Notes under the pieces: generated by a model
The model's input: only the letters and a program-made list of their open reading frames with translations
The model's database searches: none
What the model was told of the DNA's origin: nothing
Assembly (NCBI RefSeq): GCF_006517255.1
Contig: NZ_CP041185.1
Span: 2,728,001-2,792,000 of the forward strand
Length of the DNA: 64,000 bases
Origin: Janthinobacterium tructae
GTDB lineage: Bacteria; Pseudomonadota; Gammaproteobacteria; Burkholderiales; Burkholderiaceae_D
Direction of reading: 5' to 3'
Made by a program: the position numbers and the translations under genes
In this document: positions 7,053 to 15,422 of the stretch, one piece after another
Numbering within the stretch: the stretch's first letter is position 1
Layout: each line of letters opens with the position of its first letter

Positions 7053-9230
7053 ATGATCAAGAAGAAGAACATCGAATTTGCCCGCGTCACCCACTTGCGC
7101 GGCCCCAACATCTGGACGTATCGCCCGGTGATTGAAGCCTGGGTCGACATCGGCGAACTGGAAGACTATCCATCCAATACCCTGCCCGGCCTGTACGAGC
7201 GTCTGGTGGCATGGCTGCCGGGCATGATCGAGCACCGCTGCGGCGTGGGCGAACGGGGCGGCTTTTTCGAGCGCCTGCGCGAAGGCACCTGGTCGGCGCA
7301 CATCCTCGAACACGTGGTGCTGGAATTGCAAAACCTAGCAGGCATGCGCACGGGCTTCGGCCAGACGCGCTCGACCAGCCAGCGCGGCGTCTACAAGATG
7401 GCTTTCCGCACGCGTGAAGAGCACGTGGGCCGCGCCGCCCTGGCCGCCGCGCGCGAACTGCTGATGGCCGCCATCAACGATGAAGCCTACGACCTGGAAG
7501 CGGCCCTGGCGCCCCTGCGCGACATGGTCGATGCGCGCTGCCTGGGCCCGAGCACGGCCAGCATCGTCGATGCGGCCACCGAGCGCGGCATCCCTTCGCT
7601 GCGCCTGAATGACGGCAACCTGGTGCAGCTGGGCCACGGCGCCGCGCAGCGCCGCATCTGGACGGCCGAAACGGACCGCACCAGCGCGATTGCCGAAGGC
7701 ATCGCCAGCGACAAGGACCTGACCAAATTCCTGCTCAAATCGTGCGGCGTGCGCGTCCCTGAAGGCAGCCTGGTGCGCAGCGCCGAAGCGGCCTGGGAAG
7801 AAGCGCAAGACATCGGCGTGCCTGTCGTCGTCAAGCCGTATGACGGTAACCATGGGCGCGGCGTGTCGCTGAACCTGATGACGGAAAGCGACGTCAAGGC
7901 TGCCTATGAGCTGGCTGCGCGCAAGGGCGACAGCTCGGCCGTGCTGGTGGAAAGCTTCATCACGGGCGACGAACACCGTCTGCTCGTCGTCGGCAACAAG
8001 CTGATCGCGGCGGCCAAGGGCGAATCGCTGTGGGTCGACGGCGATGGCGTCTCCACCGTGCTGGAACTGGTCAACACGCAAATCAATATCGATCCGCGCC
8101 GCGGCGAAGGCGAAGATTTTCCATTGGGCACCGTCAAGCCGCACGAATCGGGCGAAATCGTGCTGGAACTGCAGCGCCAGGGCATGACCGCCCTGTCCGT
8201 GCCGCAGGCGGGCCAGAAAGTGCTGATCCAGCCGAACGGCAACGTGGCCATCGACGTCACGGACGACGTGCATCCATCCGTTATGCATGCGGCCCTGCTG
8301 GCCGCGCGCGTCGTGGGCCTCGATATCGCCGGCATCGACCTGGTCACCACCGACATCACGCGTCCGCTGGAAGAGCAGCGCGGCGCCATCATCGAAGTCA
8401 ATGCCAGCCCCGGCCTGCTGGCGCACATCAAGCCGGGCGTGGGCCAGAGCCGCCCTGTCGGCGCGGCCATCGTCGACCACCTGTTCGCCGCCGAGGAAAC
8501 GGGCCGCATTCCGCTGATCGGCGTGACGGGCACGCGCGGCGCCAGCCTGATCGTGCGCATGCTGTGCAAACTGCTCAACCTGTCGGGCCTGCACACGGGC
8601 GCCGTCTGCAGCGAAGGCATGTACCTGGACCAGCGCCGCGTAGTCAGCAACGATTGCGTGAACTGGGACGCGGGCCAGCGCCTGCTGCTCAACCGCACCG
8701 TGCAGACGGCCCTGTTCGAGAGCAATCCGCGCATGATCCTGGCCGAAGGCCTGGCCTATGACAAGTGCCAGGTCGGCATCGTCACCGACATGGGCAGTGT
8801 AGAGAGCGTCAAGGATTTCGACGTGCTCGACGATGCGGGCCTGTACAAGGCCGTGCGCAGCCAGGTCGACGTGGTGGTGCCGACGGGCGTGGCCGTGCTG
8901 AACGCGGCCAACGCCCACGTGCTGGAACTGGCCGAGCTGTGCGACGGCACGGTGACCCTGTATGCACAGGATGGCAGCTTGCCGGCCATCGCGGCGCAGC
9001 TGGCCGCCGGCCAGCGCGCCGTGTTCGTGCGCGGCAACCACATCGTGCTGGCCGAAGGCGGCATCGAAACGGTCTTGCTGTGCCTGGATCTGCTGAAACC
9101 GGCCACGGCCGGCAATGTCGACAGCGTGCTGGCCGTCGCGGCGGCCGCCTGGGCCATGAACCTGCCTGTCGACCTGATCTGCGCGGGTTTACGCACCTTC
9201 GACGCGGCCCCCGGCTGCATCGGGAATTAA
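7053..9230 (+). CDS. CphA-like protein with degenerate Mur-ligase domain (CphA' / CphA2-like)
   Basis: A 725-residue homologue of cyanophycin synthetase, about 130 residues shorter than its neighbour. The N-terminal domain and the ATP-grasp domain are well kept (VVVKPYDGNHGRGV near residue 258, EVNASPGL near 450). In the C-terminal Mur-ligase-like domain the P-loop reads GTRGASL instead of GTNGKTT: the ATP-binding lysine is alanine at residue 497, and the rest of the domain is truncated. Full CphA adds Asp with the ATP-grasp domain and Arg with the Mur domain, so this protein should lack the arginine-adding activity. Known CphA2 enzymes with one dead site polymerise beta-aspartyl-arginine dipeptides; in CphA2 also the Mur site is the lost one. 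The function here is inferred. It starts a two-gene unit, 57 bases ahead of cphA. Confidence 0.88.
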   Translation: MIKKKNIEFARVTHLRGPNIWTYRPVIEAWVDIGELEDYPSNTLPGLYERLVAWLPGMIEHRCGVGERGGFFERLREGTWSAHILEHVVLELQNLAGMRTGFGQTRSTSQRGVYKMAFRTREEHVGRAALAAARELLMAAINDEAYDLEAALAPLRDMVDARCLGPSTASIVDAATERGIPSLRLNDGNLVQLGHGAAQRRIWTAETDRTSAIAEGIASDKDLTKFLLKSCGVRVPEGSLVRSAEAAWEEAQDIGVPVVVKPYDGNHGRGVSLNLMTESDVKAAYELAARKGDSSAVLVESFITGDEHRLLVVGNKLIAAAKGESLWVDGDGVSTVLELVNTQINIDPRRGEGEDFPLGTVKPHESGEIVLELQRQGMTALSVPQAGQKVLIQPNGNVAIDVTDDVHPSVMHAALLAARVVGLDIAGIDLVTTDITRPLEEQRGAIIEVNASPGLLAHIKPGVGQSRPVGAAIVDHLFAAEETGRIPLIGVTGTRGASLIVRMLCKLLNLSGLHTGAVCSEGMYLDQRRVVSNDCVNWDAGQRLLLNRTVQTALFESNPRMILAEGLAYDKCQVGIVTDMGSVESVKDFDVLDDAGLYKAVRSQVDVVVPTGVAVLNAANAHVLELAELCDGTVTLYAQDGSLPAIAAQLAAGQRAVFVRGNHIVLAEGGIETVLLCLDLLKPATAGNVDSVLAVAAAAWAMNLPVDLICAGLRTFDAAPGCIGN

Positions 9231-9287
9231 GACTCAAGCCCGGCTACGGCCGGGCCCACAAGAACACAACAGGATTACGGTTTAATT

Positions 9288-11858
9288 ATGGAAGTATCTC
9301 GCGTACGGGCCTTGCGGGGCCCTAACCTCTGGAGCCACGACACCGCCGTGGAAGCCATTGTTTCCTGCACCACGCAGGAACTCGACATCGCCCAGCTGCC
9401 CGGCTTCGAAGCCCGCCTGCGCGCGCGCTTTCCGCAACTGAGCCCGCTGCAACCGCTGGGCAATTACAACGCCGCGCCGATGGCGCAGGTGCTGGAACTG
9501 GCGGCGCTGGGCCTGCAGGCGCAAGCCGGCTGCCCCGTCACCTTCAGCCGCACCACGCCGACCCTGGAAACGGGCATCTTCCAGGTCGTCGTCGAATACT
9601 CGGAAGAAGCCGTCGGCCGCCTGGCCCTGGAACTGGCGCAGCAGCTGTGCCGCGCCGCGCTCGACGACGCGCCGTTCGACCTGGCCGGCGCCCTGCACCA
9701 GTTGCAGGAACTCGATGAAGACGTGCGCCTGGGCCCCTCCACCGGCGCCATCGTCAACGCCGCCGTGGCGCGCAACATCCCGTTCCGCCGCCTGACCGAA
9801 GGCAGCCTGGTGACGTTCGGCTGGGGCAGCAAGCAACGCAAGATCCAGGCCGCCGAAATGGACGGCACCAGCGCGATTGCCGAAGCCATCGCGCAAGACA
9901 AGGAACTGACCAAGAAGCTGCTCGATTCGGCCGGCGTGCCGGTGCCGCACGGCCGTGTCGCCATCGATGCGGACGACGCCTGGGCCGCCGCCTGCGAGAT
10001 CGGCCTGCCCGTCGTCGTGAAACCGAAGGATGGCAACCAGGGCAAGGGCGTCACCGTCAATGTCACCACGCGCGAACAGCTGACGGCCGGCTTCCTCGCG
10101 GCGCAGGAATTCCGCGACGACATCCTCGTCGAGCGCTACCTGCCGGGCCACGATTTCCGTTTGCTCGTCATCGGCAACAAGATGGTGGCAGCGGCCCGCC
10201 GCGACCCGCCGCAAGTGGTGGGCGACGGCCAGCACACGGTGCGCGAACTGGTCGACCAGGTCAACCTGGACCCGCGCCGCGGCAGCGGCCACGCCACCTC
10301 GCTGACAAAAATCCGCTTCGACGACATCGCCCTGGCCAGCCTGGCAAAGCAGGGCTATGTGGCCGAATCCGTGCCGCCCGTGGGCCAGCGCGTGATTTTG
10401 CGCAATAACGCCAACCTGTCGACGGGCGGCTCGGCCACCGACGTCACCGTCGACGTGCACCCGGAAGTGGCGGCGCGCGCCGTCGCCGCCGCGCACATGG
10501 TGGGCCTGGACATCTGCGGCGTGGACGTGGTCTCCGAAAGCATACTGAAACCGCTGGAAGAACAGAACGCCGGCATCGTCGAAGTGAACGCCGCACCGGG
10601 CCTGCGCATGCACCTGGCGCCGTCGTTCGGCAAGCCGCGCCCCGTGGGCGAAGCCATCATCGCCGCCATGTTCGCCGAGGGCGACGATGGCCGCATCCCC
10701 GTCGTCGCCGTGACGGGCACCAACGGCAAGACCACCACCGTGCGCCTGATCGCCCACCTGCTCACCACCTCCGGCCTGCGCACCGGCATGACCAACACCG
10801 ATGGCGTGTACATCGAAGGGCGCCAGATCGACAGCGGCGACTGCAGCGGTCCGCGCAGCGCGCGCAACGTGCTGCTGCACCCTGACGTGGACGCGGCCGT
10901 GTTCGAGACGGCGCGCGGCGGCATGCTGCGCGAAGGCCTGGCCTTCGACCGCTGCCAGGTCGCCGTGGTGACCAACATCGGCGCCGGGGATCACCTGGGC
11001 CTGAACTACATCACCACCGTGGAAGACCTCGCGGTACTCAAAAGAGTGATCGTGCAGAACGTGGCCGACAGCGGCGTGGCCGTGCTGAACGCCACCGACC
11101 CTGCCGTGGCGCGCATGGCCAAGAATTGCAGCGGCACGGTGACCTTCTTCGCCGCAGACAAGACGCATCCCGTGATGGCCACGCACCGCGCGCAGGGCAA
11201 CCGCGTGGTGTACGTGGAAGATGGCAATCTGGTCGCCGCACAGGGTAAGGAACGCCACGAAATCGCCCTGTCGCAAGTGCCGATCACGCGCAATGGCGCC
11301 ATCGGCTTCCAGGTCGACAACGTCATGGCATCGCTGGCCGCCGCCTGGGCCGTGGGCCTGGACTGGAAAACCATTGCGCTGGGCCTGAAAACCTTTGCCA
11401 ATGAAGCCGACAATGCGCCCGGTCGCTTCAATGTATTCGACTACAAGGGTGCCACCCTGATCGCCGACTACGGCCACAATCCGGACGCCATCCTGGCGCT
11501 GGTGCAGGCCGTCGAAAGCATGCCGGCCAAGCGCCGTTCGGTGGTCATCAGCGGTGCCGGCGACCGCCGCGACGAAGACATCCGCCAGCAGACGGAAATC
11601 CTCGGCGCCGCCTTCGACGACGTACTTCTGTACCAGGACCAGTGCCAGCGCGGCCGCGCCGATGGCGAAGTCGTGGCGCTGCTGCGCCAGGGCTTGAACG
11701 GCGCCAAGCGCACCAGCCATATCGATGAAATCAACGGCGAATTCGTCGCCATCGACAAGGCCCTGGCGCGCCTGAACGAAGGCGATCTGTGCCTGATCCT
11801 GATCGACCAGGTGGAAGAAGCGCTGGCGCACATCGCCAGGCGCGTCGCCGAAGCGTAA
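9288..11858 (+). CDS. cphA: Cyanophycin synthetase
   Basis: An 856-residue enzyme that builds cyanophycin, the poly-aspartate chain with arginine side groups used as a nitrogen store, with ATP and without ribosomes. The domain order is an N-terminal domain (to about 160), an ATP-grasp domain (VVVKPKDGNQGKGV near 240, VEVNAAPGLRMH near 435) and a Mur-ligase-like domain with an intact P-loop GTNGKTTTVRL (lysine 481) and DYGHNPDAI near 725. Both active sites look complete, unlike the preceding homologue. A GC-rich hairpin CCCGGC/GCCGGG (9239-9254) without a T-run lies between the two genes, so they are probably cotranscribed. The intrinsic terminator after the stop ends the unit. Cyanophycinase and isoaspartyl dipeptidase genes are not in the window. 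Confidence 0.95.
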   Translation: MEVSRVRALRGPNLWSHDTAVEAIVSCTTQELDIAQLPGFEARLRARFPQLSPLQPLGNYNAAPMAQVLELAALGLQAQAGCPVTFSRTTPTLETGIFQVVVEYSEEAVGRLALELAQQLCRAALDDAPFDLAGALHQLQELDEDVRLGPSTGAIVNAAVARNIPFRRLTEGSLVTFGWGSKQRKIQAAEMDGTSAIAEAIAQDKELTKKLLDSAGVPVPHGRVAIDADDAWAAACEIGLPVVVKPKDGNQGKGVTVNVTTREQLTAGFLAAQEFRDDILVERYLPGHDFRLLVIGNKMVAAARRDPPQVVGDGQHTVRELVDQVNLDPRRGSGHATSLTKIRFDDIALASLAKQGYVAESVPPVGQRVILRNNANLSTGGSATDVTVDVHPEVAARAVAAAHMVGLDICGVDVVSESILKPLEEQNAGIVEVNAAPGLRMHLAPSFGKPRPVGEAIIAAMFAEGDDGRIPVVAVTGTNGKTTTVRLIAHLLTTSGLRTGMTNTDGVYIEGRQIDSGDCSGPRSARNVLLHPDVDAAVFETARGGMLREGLAFDRCQVAVVTNIGAGDHLGLNYITTVEDLAVLKRVIVQNVADSGVAVLNATDPAVARMAKNCSGTVTFFAADKTHPVMATHRAQGNRVVYVEDGNLVAAQGKERHEIALSQVPITRNGAIGFQVDNVMASLAAAWAVGLDWKTIALGLKTFANEADNAPGRFNVFDYKGATLIADYGHNPDAILALVQAVESMPAKRRSVVISGAGDRRDEDIRQQTEILGAAFDDVLLYQDQCQRGRADGEVVALLRQGLNGAKRTSHIDEINGEFVAIDKALARLNEGDLCLILIDQVEEALAHIARRVAEA

Positions 11859-11879
11859 ACGCAGCCTGACGGCATACGA

Positions 11880-11904
11880 GGGCGGCCTGCGGGCCGCCCT
11901 TTTT
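11880..11904 (+). terminator. Intrinsic terminator of the cphA unit
   Basis: Perfect 8-bp stem GGGCGGCC (11880-11887) with GGCCGCCC (11892-11899), a TGCG loop and five T residues. Confidence 0.92.
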
Positions 11905-12043
11905 CATTGCCACCGCTTTTCCGCACCAGCATGGGGCACGCACGGCCCAAAATGCCCCGCATCGACCTTATCAGCCTGTAAATTCAGGCATGAAAATTGC
12001 TCATAAGAAAACATAAATGAGCTGACGAGAAGGTGGGGCACGC

Positions 12044-15000
12044 ATGGTGGGCAGAATCTCGCGCATGATCGGAAAATTGACGGTGGGGCGCAAACTGGCG
12101 CTGATCTATCTGCTCGACCTGTCCGCCGTCATCTTCATTTCCGGCATCCTCATCAACGAAAAATACATCGCCATCGATTTCTCGCGCAAGGAGATGGCGG
12201 GCAATGCCTACATCGCCGCCATCCGCGATGCGCTGCTGCCGCTGACGCGCAGCACGGCGCAAGTGGACGCGCAAGCCGCCGCCATCGAGCAAGCCGAGCG
12301 CCAGTTCGGCGCAGGCATGCGCAGCGCGCAATTGAGCGGGGAATTCGCCACCCTGTTGCGCCAGGCCGGCGGCACGCCAGCGGCACATGACGGCATGGCG
12401 CCCTCGCCCGCCTTTGTGGCCGGACGCGAACTGCTTACACGCGTGGGCAACCAGTCGAACCTGATCCTCGACCCGGACCTGGACAGCTACTACACCATGT
12501 CGCTGGTGATCCTGCGCTTTCCCGAACTGCTGGAAGTGATCAACAGCACGCGCGACCTGGCCCTGCAGCTGGCGACAGCCGAAGGCGCGCAGCGCCAGCG
12601 CCTGCAGACCCAGTTCCTGATCCTGGAAGGGCGCATGGACGCCACCATGGGCGGCATCGGCAGCGACTACACGGAGGCGTTCGCGGCCAGCACGCCACTG
12701 CTGCGCCGGCACCTGGACGGCTCGCGCGCGACCCTGCAGCAAGCCGTGGCGCAGTTTCGCGCCAGCACACAGGCGCTGGCCGGCACGCCAGCCCATGCCG
12801 ATGGCAACGCCGCGCTGCTGCGGCACGATGCGGCGGCCGTCGCGGCCCTGCAGCGTGCCTGGCGCGCGGCGGAAAACGAATTGCACCGCCTGATCCAGTT
12901 GCGCGTGGACGGCTTTTTCACGCGCATGTGGCTGCACCTGGGCACGGCCGTGCTGCTGCTGGTGATGATATTGGGCCTGGTGTTTTTCGTCGCGCGGCAG
13001 ATCGCCCTGCCCATCCGCCGCCTGGCGCGCGTGGCGCAGGAAGTGCGCGAAACGGGCGACCATAGCCTGCGCGCCGTCTGGGACAGCGAGGATGAAACGG
13101 GGCGCCTGGTCAGCGCCTTCAATACCATGCTGCAGCAGCTCGACTTCCAGCGCATGGCGCAGCAGGACCTGGTGGCGCGCGCCAGCGCGGCCGACGCGCA
13201 GCGCCAGCTGGTCGACGCCATTCCCATCCCGCTGATGGTTACCTCGATCCCGCATCACCAGGTACTGCACGCGAACCAGGCCGCGCACGCCTGGCAGGGC
13301 AGCCTGGAGCTGGATCCCTGGGTGGGCGGCATGAGTCCGCAAGCCCGTTCGCGCTTCTTCCAGCGCTTGAGCGACCTGGGCGCAGTCGATGAATTCGAGG
13401 TGTGCTGGAGCGGCGGCGGCACGCCCACCTGGGCCTTGATTTCCGCGCGCCTGATCGACTACCAGGGCCAGCGCGCGGTGCTGTCGACCTTCACGCCGAT
13501 CAACAAGATGAAGCTGATGGAGTCGCGCCTGGAACTGTGGGCCAAGGTCTTCGAGGCATCGGCGGAAAGCCTGATCGTGATGGATGCCGACATGCGCATC
13601 ATCACCGTCAACCAGGCCTTCCGCCGCCATTCGCTGTACGACATGGTGGAGCTGATCGGCAAGCGACCGGCCTTCCTGCTCGCGCCGGACAACAGTCCCG
13701 AGCAGCTCGACAGCCTGCGCCAGACCCTGGCGCGGCGCGGCTACTGGCAGGGAGAAATCTCGGTGCAGCGCAAGTCGATGGAAAGCTATCCCGCCTGGCT
13801 GGTGATGAACGCCGTGCGCGACCTCGATGGCGTCACCACGCATTTCATCGCCAGCTCGCTCGACATCAGCGAACGCAAGGCCAGCGAGCGGCAGATCGAG
13901 CACATGGCCCACCACGATGCGCTCACGGGCCTGGCGAACCGCCACGTGTCGAAACTGCGCCTGGCGGCCGCCATCGCGCAGGCGCGCCGCAGCGGCGAAA
14001 AAGTCGGCGTGCTGTTCGTCGACCTGGACCGCTTCAAGCACGTCAACGACGCGCTGGGCCACCATGTGGGCGACGCGCTGCTGCAATCGGTCTCAAAGCG
14101 CCTGCTGCAGCTGGTGCGCGAAGGCGACACCGTCTGCCGCCTGGGCGGCGATGAATTCGTCGTCATCCTCAACGGCATCGGCGACGCAGAAGCCATCGGC
14201 GCGCTGCTCGACACGCGATTGATACCGGCCATGCGCCAGCCGCACCAGGTGGAAGGCAGCGCGCTGTATGTCTCGTGCAGCGTGGGCGTGGCCATCTATC
14301 CGGATCACGGCGACGACATGGATACCCTGATGCGCCACGCCGATGCGGCCATGTACCAGGCCAAGAGCGGCGGGCGCGATAATGCGCGCATGTTCACGCC
14401 GCAGATGCAGGAGCAGCAGTTGCAGCAGCTGCACCTGGAAAGCGACCTGCGCCACGCCATCGAGCGGCAGGAACTGGTGCTGTACTACCAGCCGCGCGTC
14501 GATGCGCAAAGCAGCCGCCTGAATGGCGTGGAAAGCCTGATCCGCTGGCAGCACCCGCAGCACGGCCTGATCGCGCCCGACAGCTTCATTCCCGCTGCCG
14601 AGGAATCGGGCCTGATCGTCTCCATCGGCGCATGGGTCATCCGCGAAGCGTGCCGCCAGCAGCTGGCCTGGCGCGAGGCGGGCGCGGGCGACATCGCCGT
14701 GTCGATCAACCTGTCGGCCATCCAGTTGAAAAGCGGTACCCTGGTGGCCACCTTGCGCGAGGTGCTGCGCGAGTTTCCCGTCACGCCGGGACAAATCGAA
14801 TTCGAACTGACCGAATCGATCCTGATGGACAATGTGGACGACACCATCGCCACCCTGCACGCCATCAAGGCGCTGGGGTTTGCGCTGTCGATCGACGATT
14901 TCGGCACCGGCTATTCGAGCCTGAACTACCTGTGCCGCTTCCCGCTCGACAAGCTGAAAATAGACATGAGCTTCGTGCAGGACATCCACGGTTCGCCGCA

Positions 15001-15208
15001 AAACCTGGCCGTGACGAAAACCATCATCGGCCTGGGCCATACCCTGGGCTTGACGGTCACCGCCGAAGGCGTGGAAAGCGCGGCCGATGCCGACGTGCTG
15101 CGCCACGCCGGCTGCGATGAGTTGCAAGGGTATTACTTTGCCCGCCCCATGCCGCAGGCGCACTTCATGGCCTGGCTGGCGCACAGCGACGCGCGCTGCG
15201 CCGCCTGA
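12044..15208 (+). CDS. Membrane GGDEF/EAL protein with HAMP and PAS domains (cyclic-di-GMP turnover)
   Basis: A 1054-residue inner-membrane sensor that should make and/or degrade cyclic di-GMP. The first membrane helix is at about residues 15-35, followed by a periplasmic domain to about 293. The second helix (about 297-318) leads into HAMP, then two PAS-like domains (about 387-470 and 490-610). The GGDEF domain carries the intact motif at 701-705. The C-terminal EAL domain has the motif as ESL (830-832), with ELTESILMDN and DDFGTGYSSLNYL preserved. The glutamate needed for metal binding remains, so phosphodiesterase activity is plausible. The start has AAGGTGGGG a few bases upstream. It stands alone, with no obvious partner gene. 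Confidence 0.93.
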   Translation: MVGRISRMIGKLTVGRKLALIYLLDLSAVIFISGILINEKYIAIDFSRKEMAGNAYIAAIRDALLPLTRSTAQVDAQAAAIEQAERQFGAGMRSAQLSGEFATLLRQAGGTPAAHDGMAPSPAFVAGRELLTRVGNQSNLILDPDLDSYYTMSLVILRFPELLEVINSTRDLALQLATAEGAQRQRLQTQFLILEGRMDATMGGIGSDYTEAFAASTPLLRRHLDGSRATLQQAVAQFRASTQALAGTPAHADGNAALLRHDAAAVAALQRAWRAAENELHRLIQLRVDGFFTRMWLHLGTAVLLLVMILGLVFFVARQIALPIRRLARVAQEVRETGDHSLRAVWDSEDETGRLVSAFNTMLQQLDFQRMAQQDLVARASAADAQRQLVDAIPIPLMVTSIPHHQVLHANQAAHAWQGSLELDPWVGGMSPQARSRFFQRLSDLGAVDEFEVCWSGGGTPTWALISARLIDYQGQRAVLSTFTPINKMKLMESRLELWAKVFEASAESLIVMDADMRIITVNQAFRRHSLYDMVELIGKRPAFLLAPDNSPEQLDSLRQTLARRGYWQGEISVQRKSMESYPAWLVMNAVRDLDGVTTHFIASSLDISERKASERQIEHMAHHDALTGLANRHVSKLRLAAAIAQARRSGEKVGVLFVDLDRFKHVNDALGHHVGDALLQSVSKRLLQLVREGDTVCRLGGDEFVVILNGIGDAEAIGALLDTRLIPAMRQPHQVEGSALYVSCSVGVAIYPDHGDDMDTLMRHADAAMYQAKSGGRDNARMFTPQMQEQQLQQLHLESDLRHAIERQELVLYYQPRVDAQSSRLNGVESLIRWQHPQHGLIAPDSFIPAAEESGLIVSIGAWVIREACRQQLAWREAGAGDIAVSINLSAIQLKSGTLVATLREVLREFPVTPGQIEFELTESILMDNVDDTIATLHAIKALGFALSIDDFGTGYSSLNYLCRFPLDKLKIDMSFVQDIHGSPQNLAVTKTIIGLGHTLGLTVTAEGVESAADADVLRHAGCDELQGYYFARPMPQAHFMAWLAHSDARCAA

Positions 15209-15422
15209 CTCCTCCGGTGCAGCACGCGCCGGATTCGACAACGCGCAGTGCGCCGCCAGGGTGCATGAATGCTGCAGGGATACCGGAATCGGTATTGACA
15301 TCGCAAAAGAAGTCATTTGTGGGGCAAAGTCATCCCCCCTACCATGCTTGCTGAGCAAGTTCCAGCTCTGGCGGTGACTGCCACGGCATTCTCAACATAA
15401 CTAAAATACAGGTGGAGACAAG

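Noticed and set aside
7335..11831. Two long minus-strand frames (568 and 849 residues) opposite the CphA genes
   Set aside because: Antisense shadows with no recognisable domain; the plus-strand frames carry intact ATP-grasp and Mur motifs.
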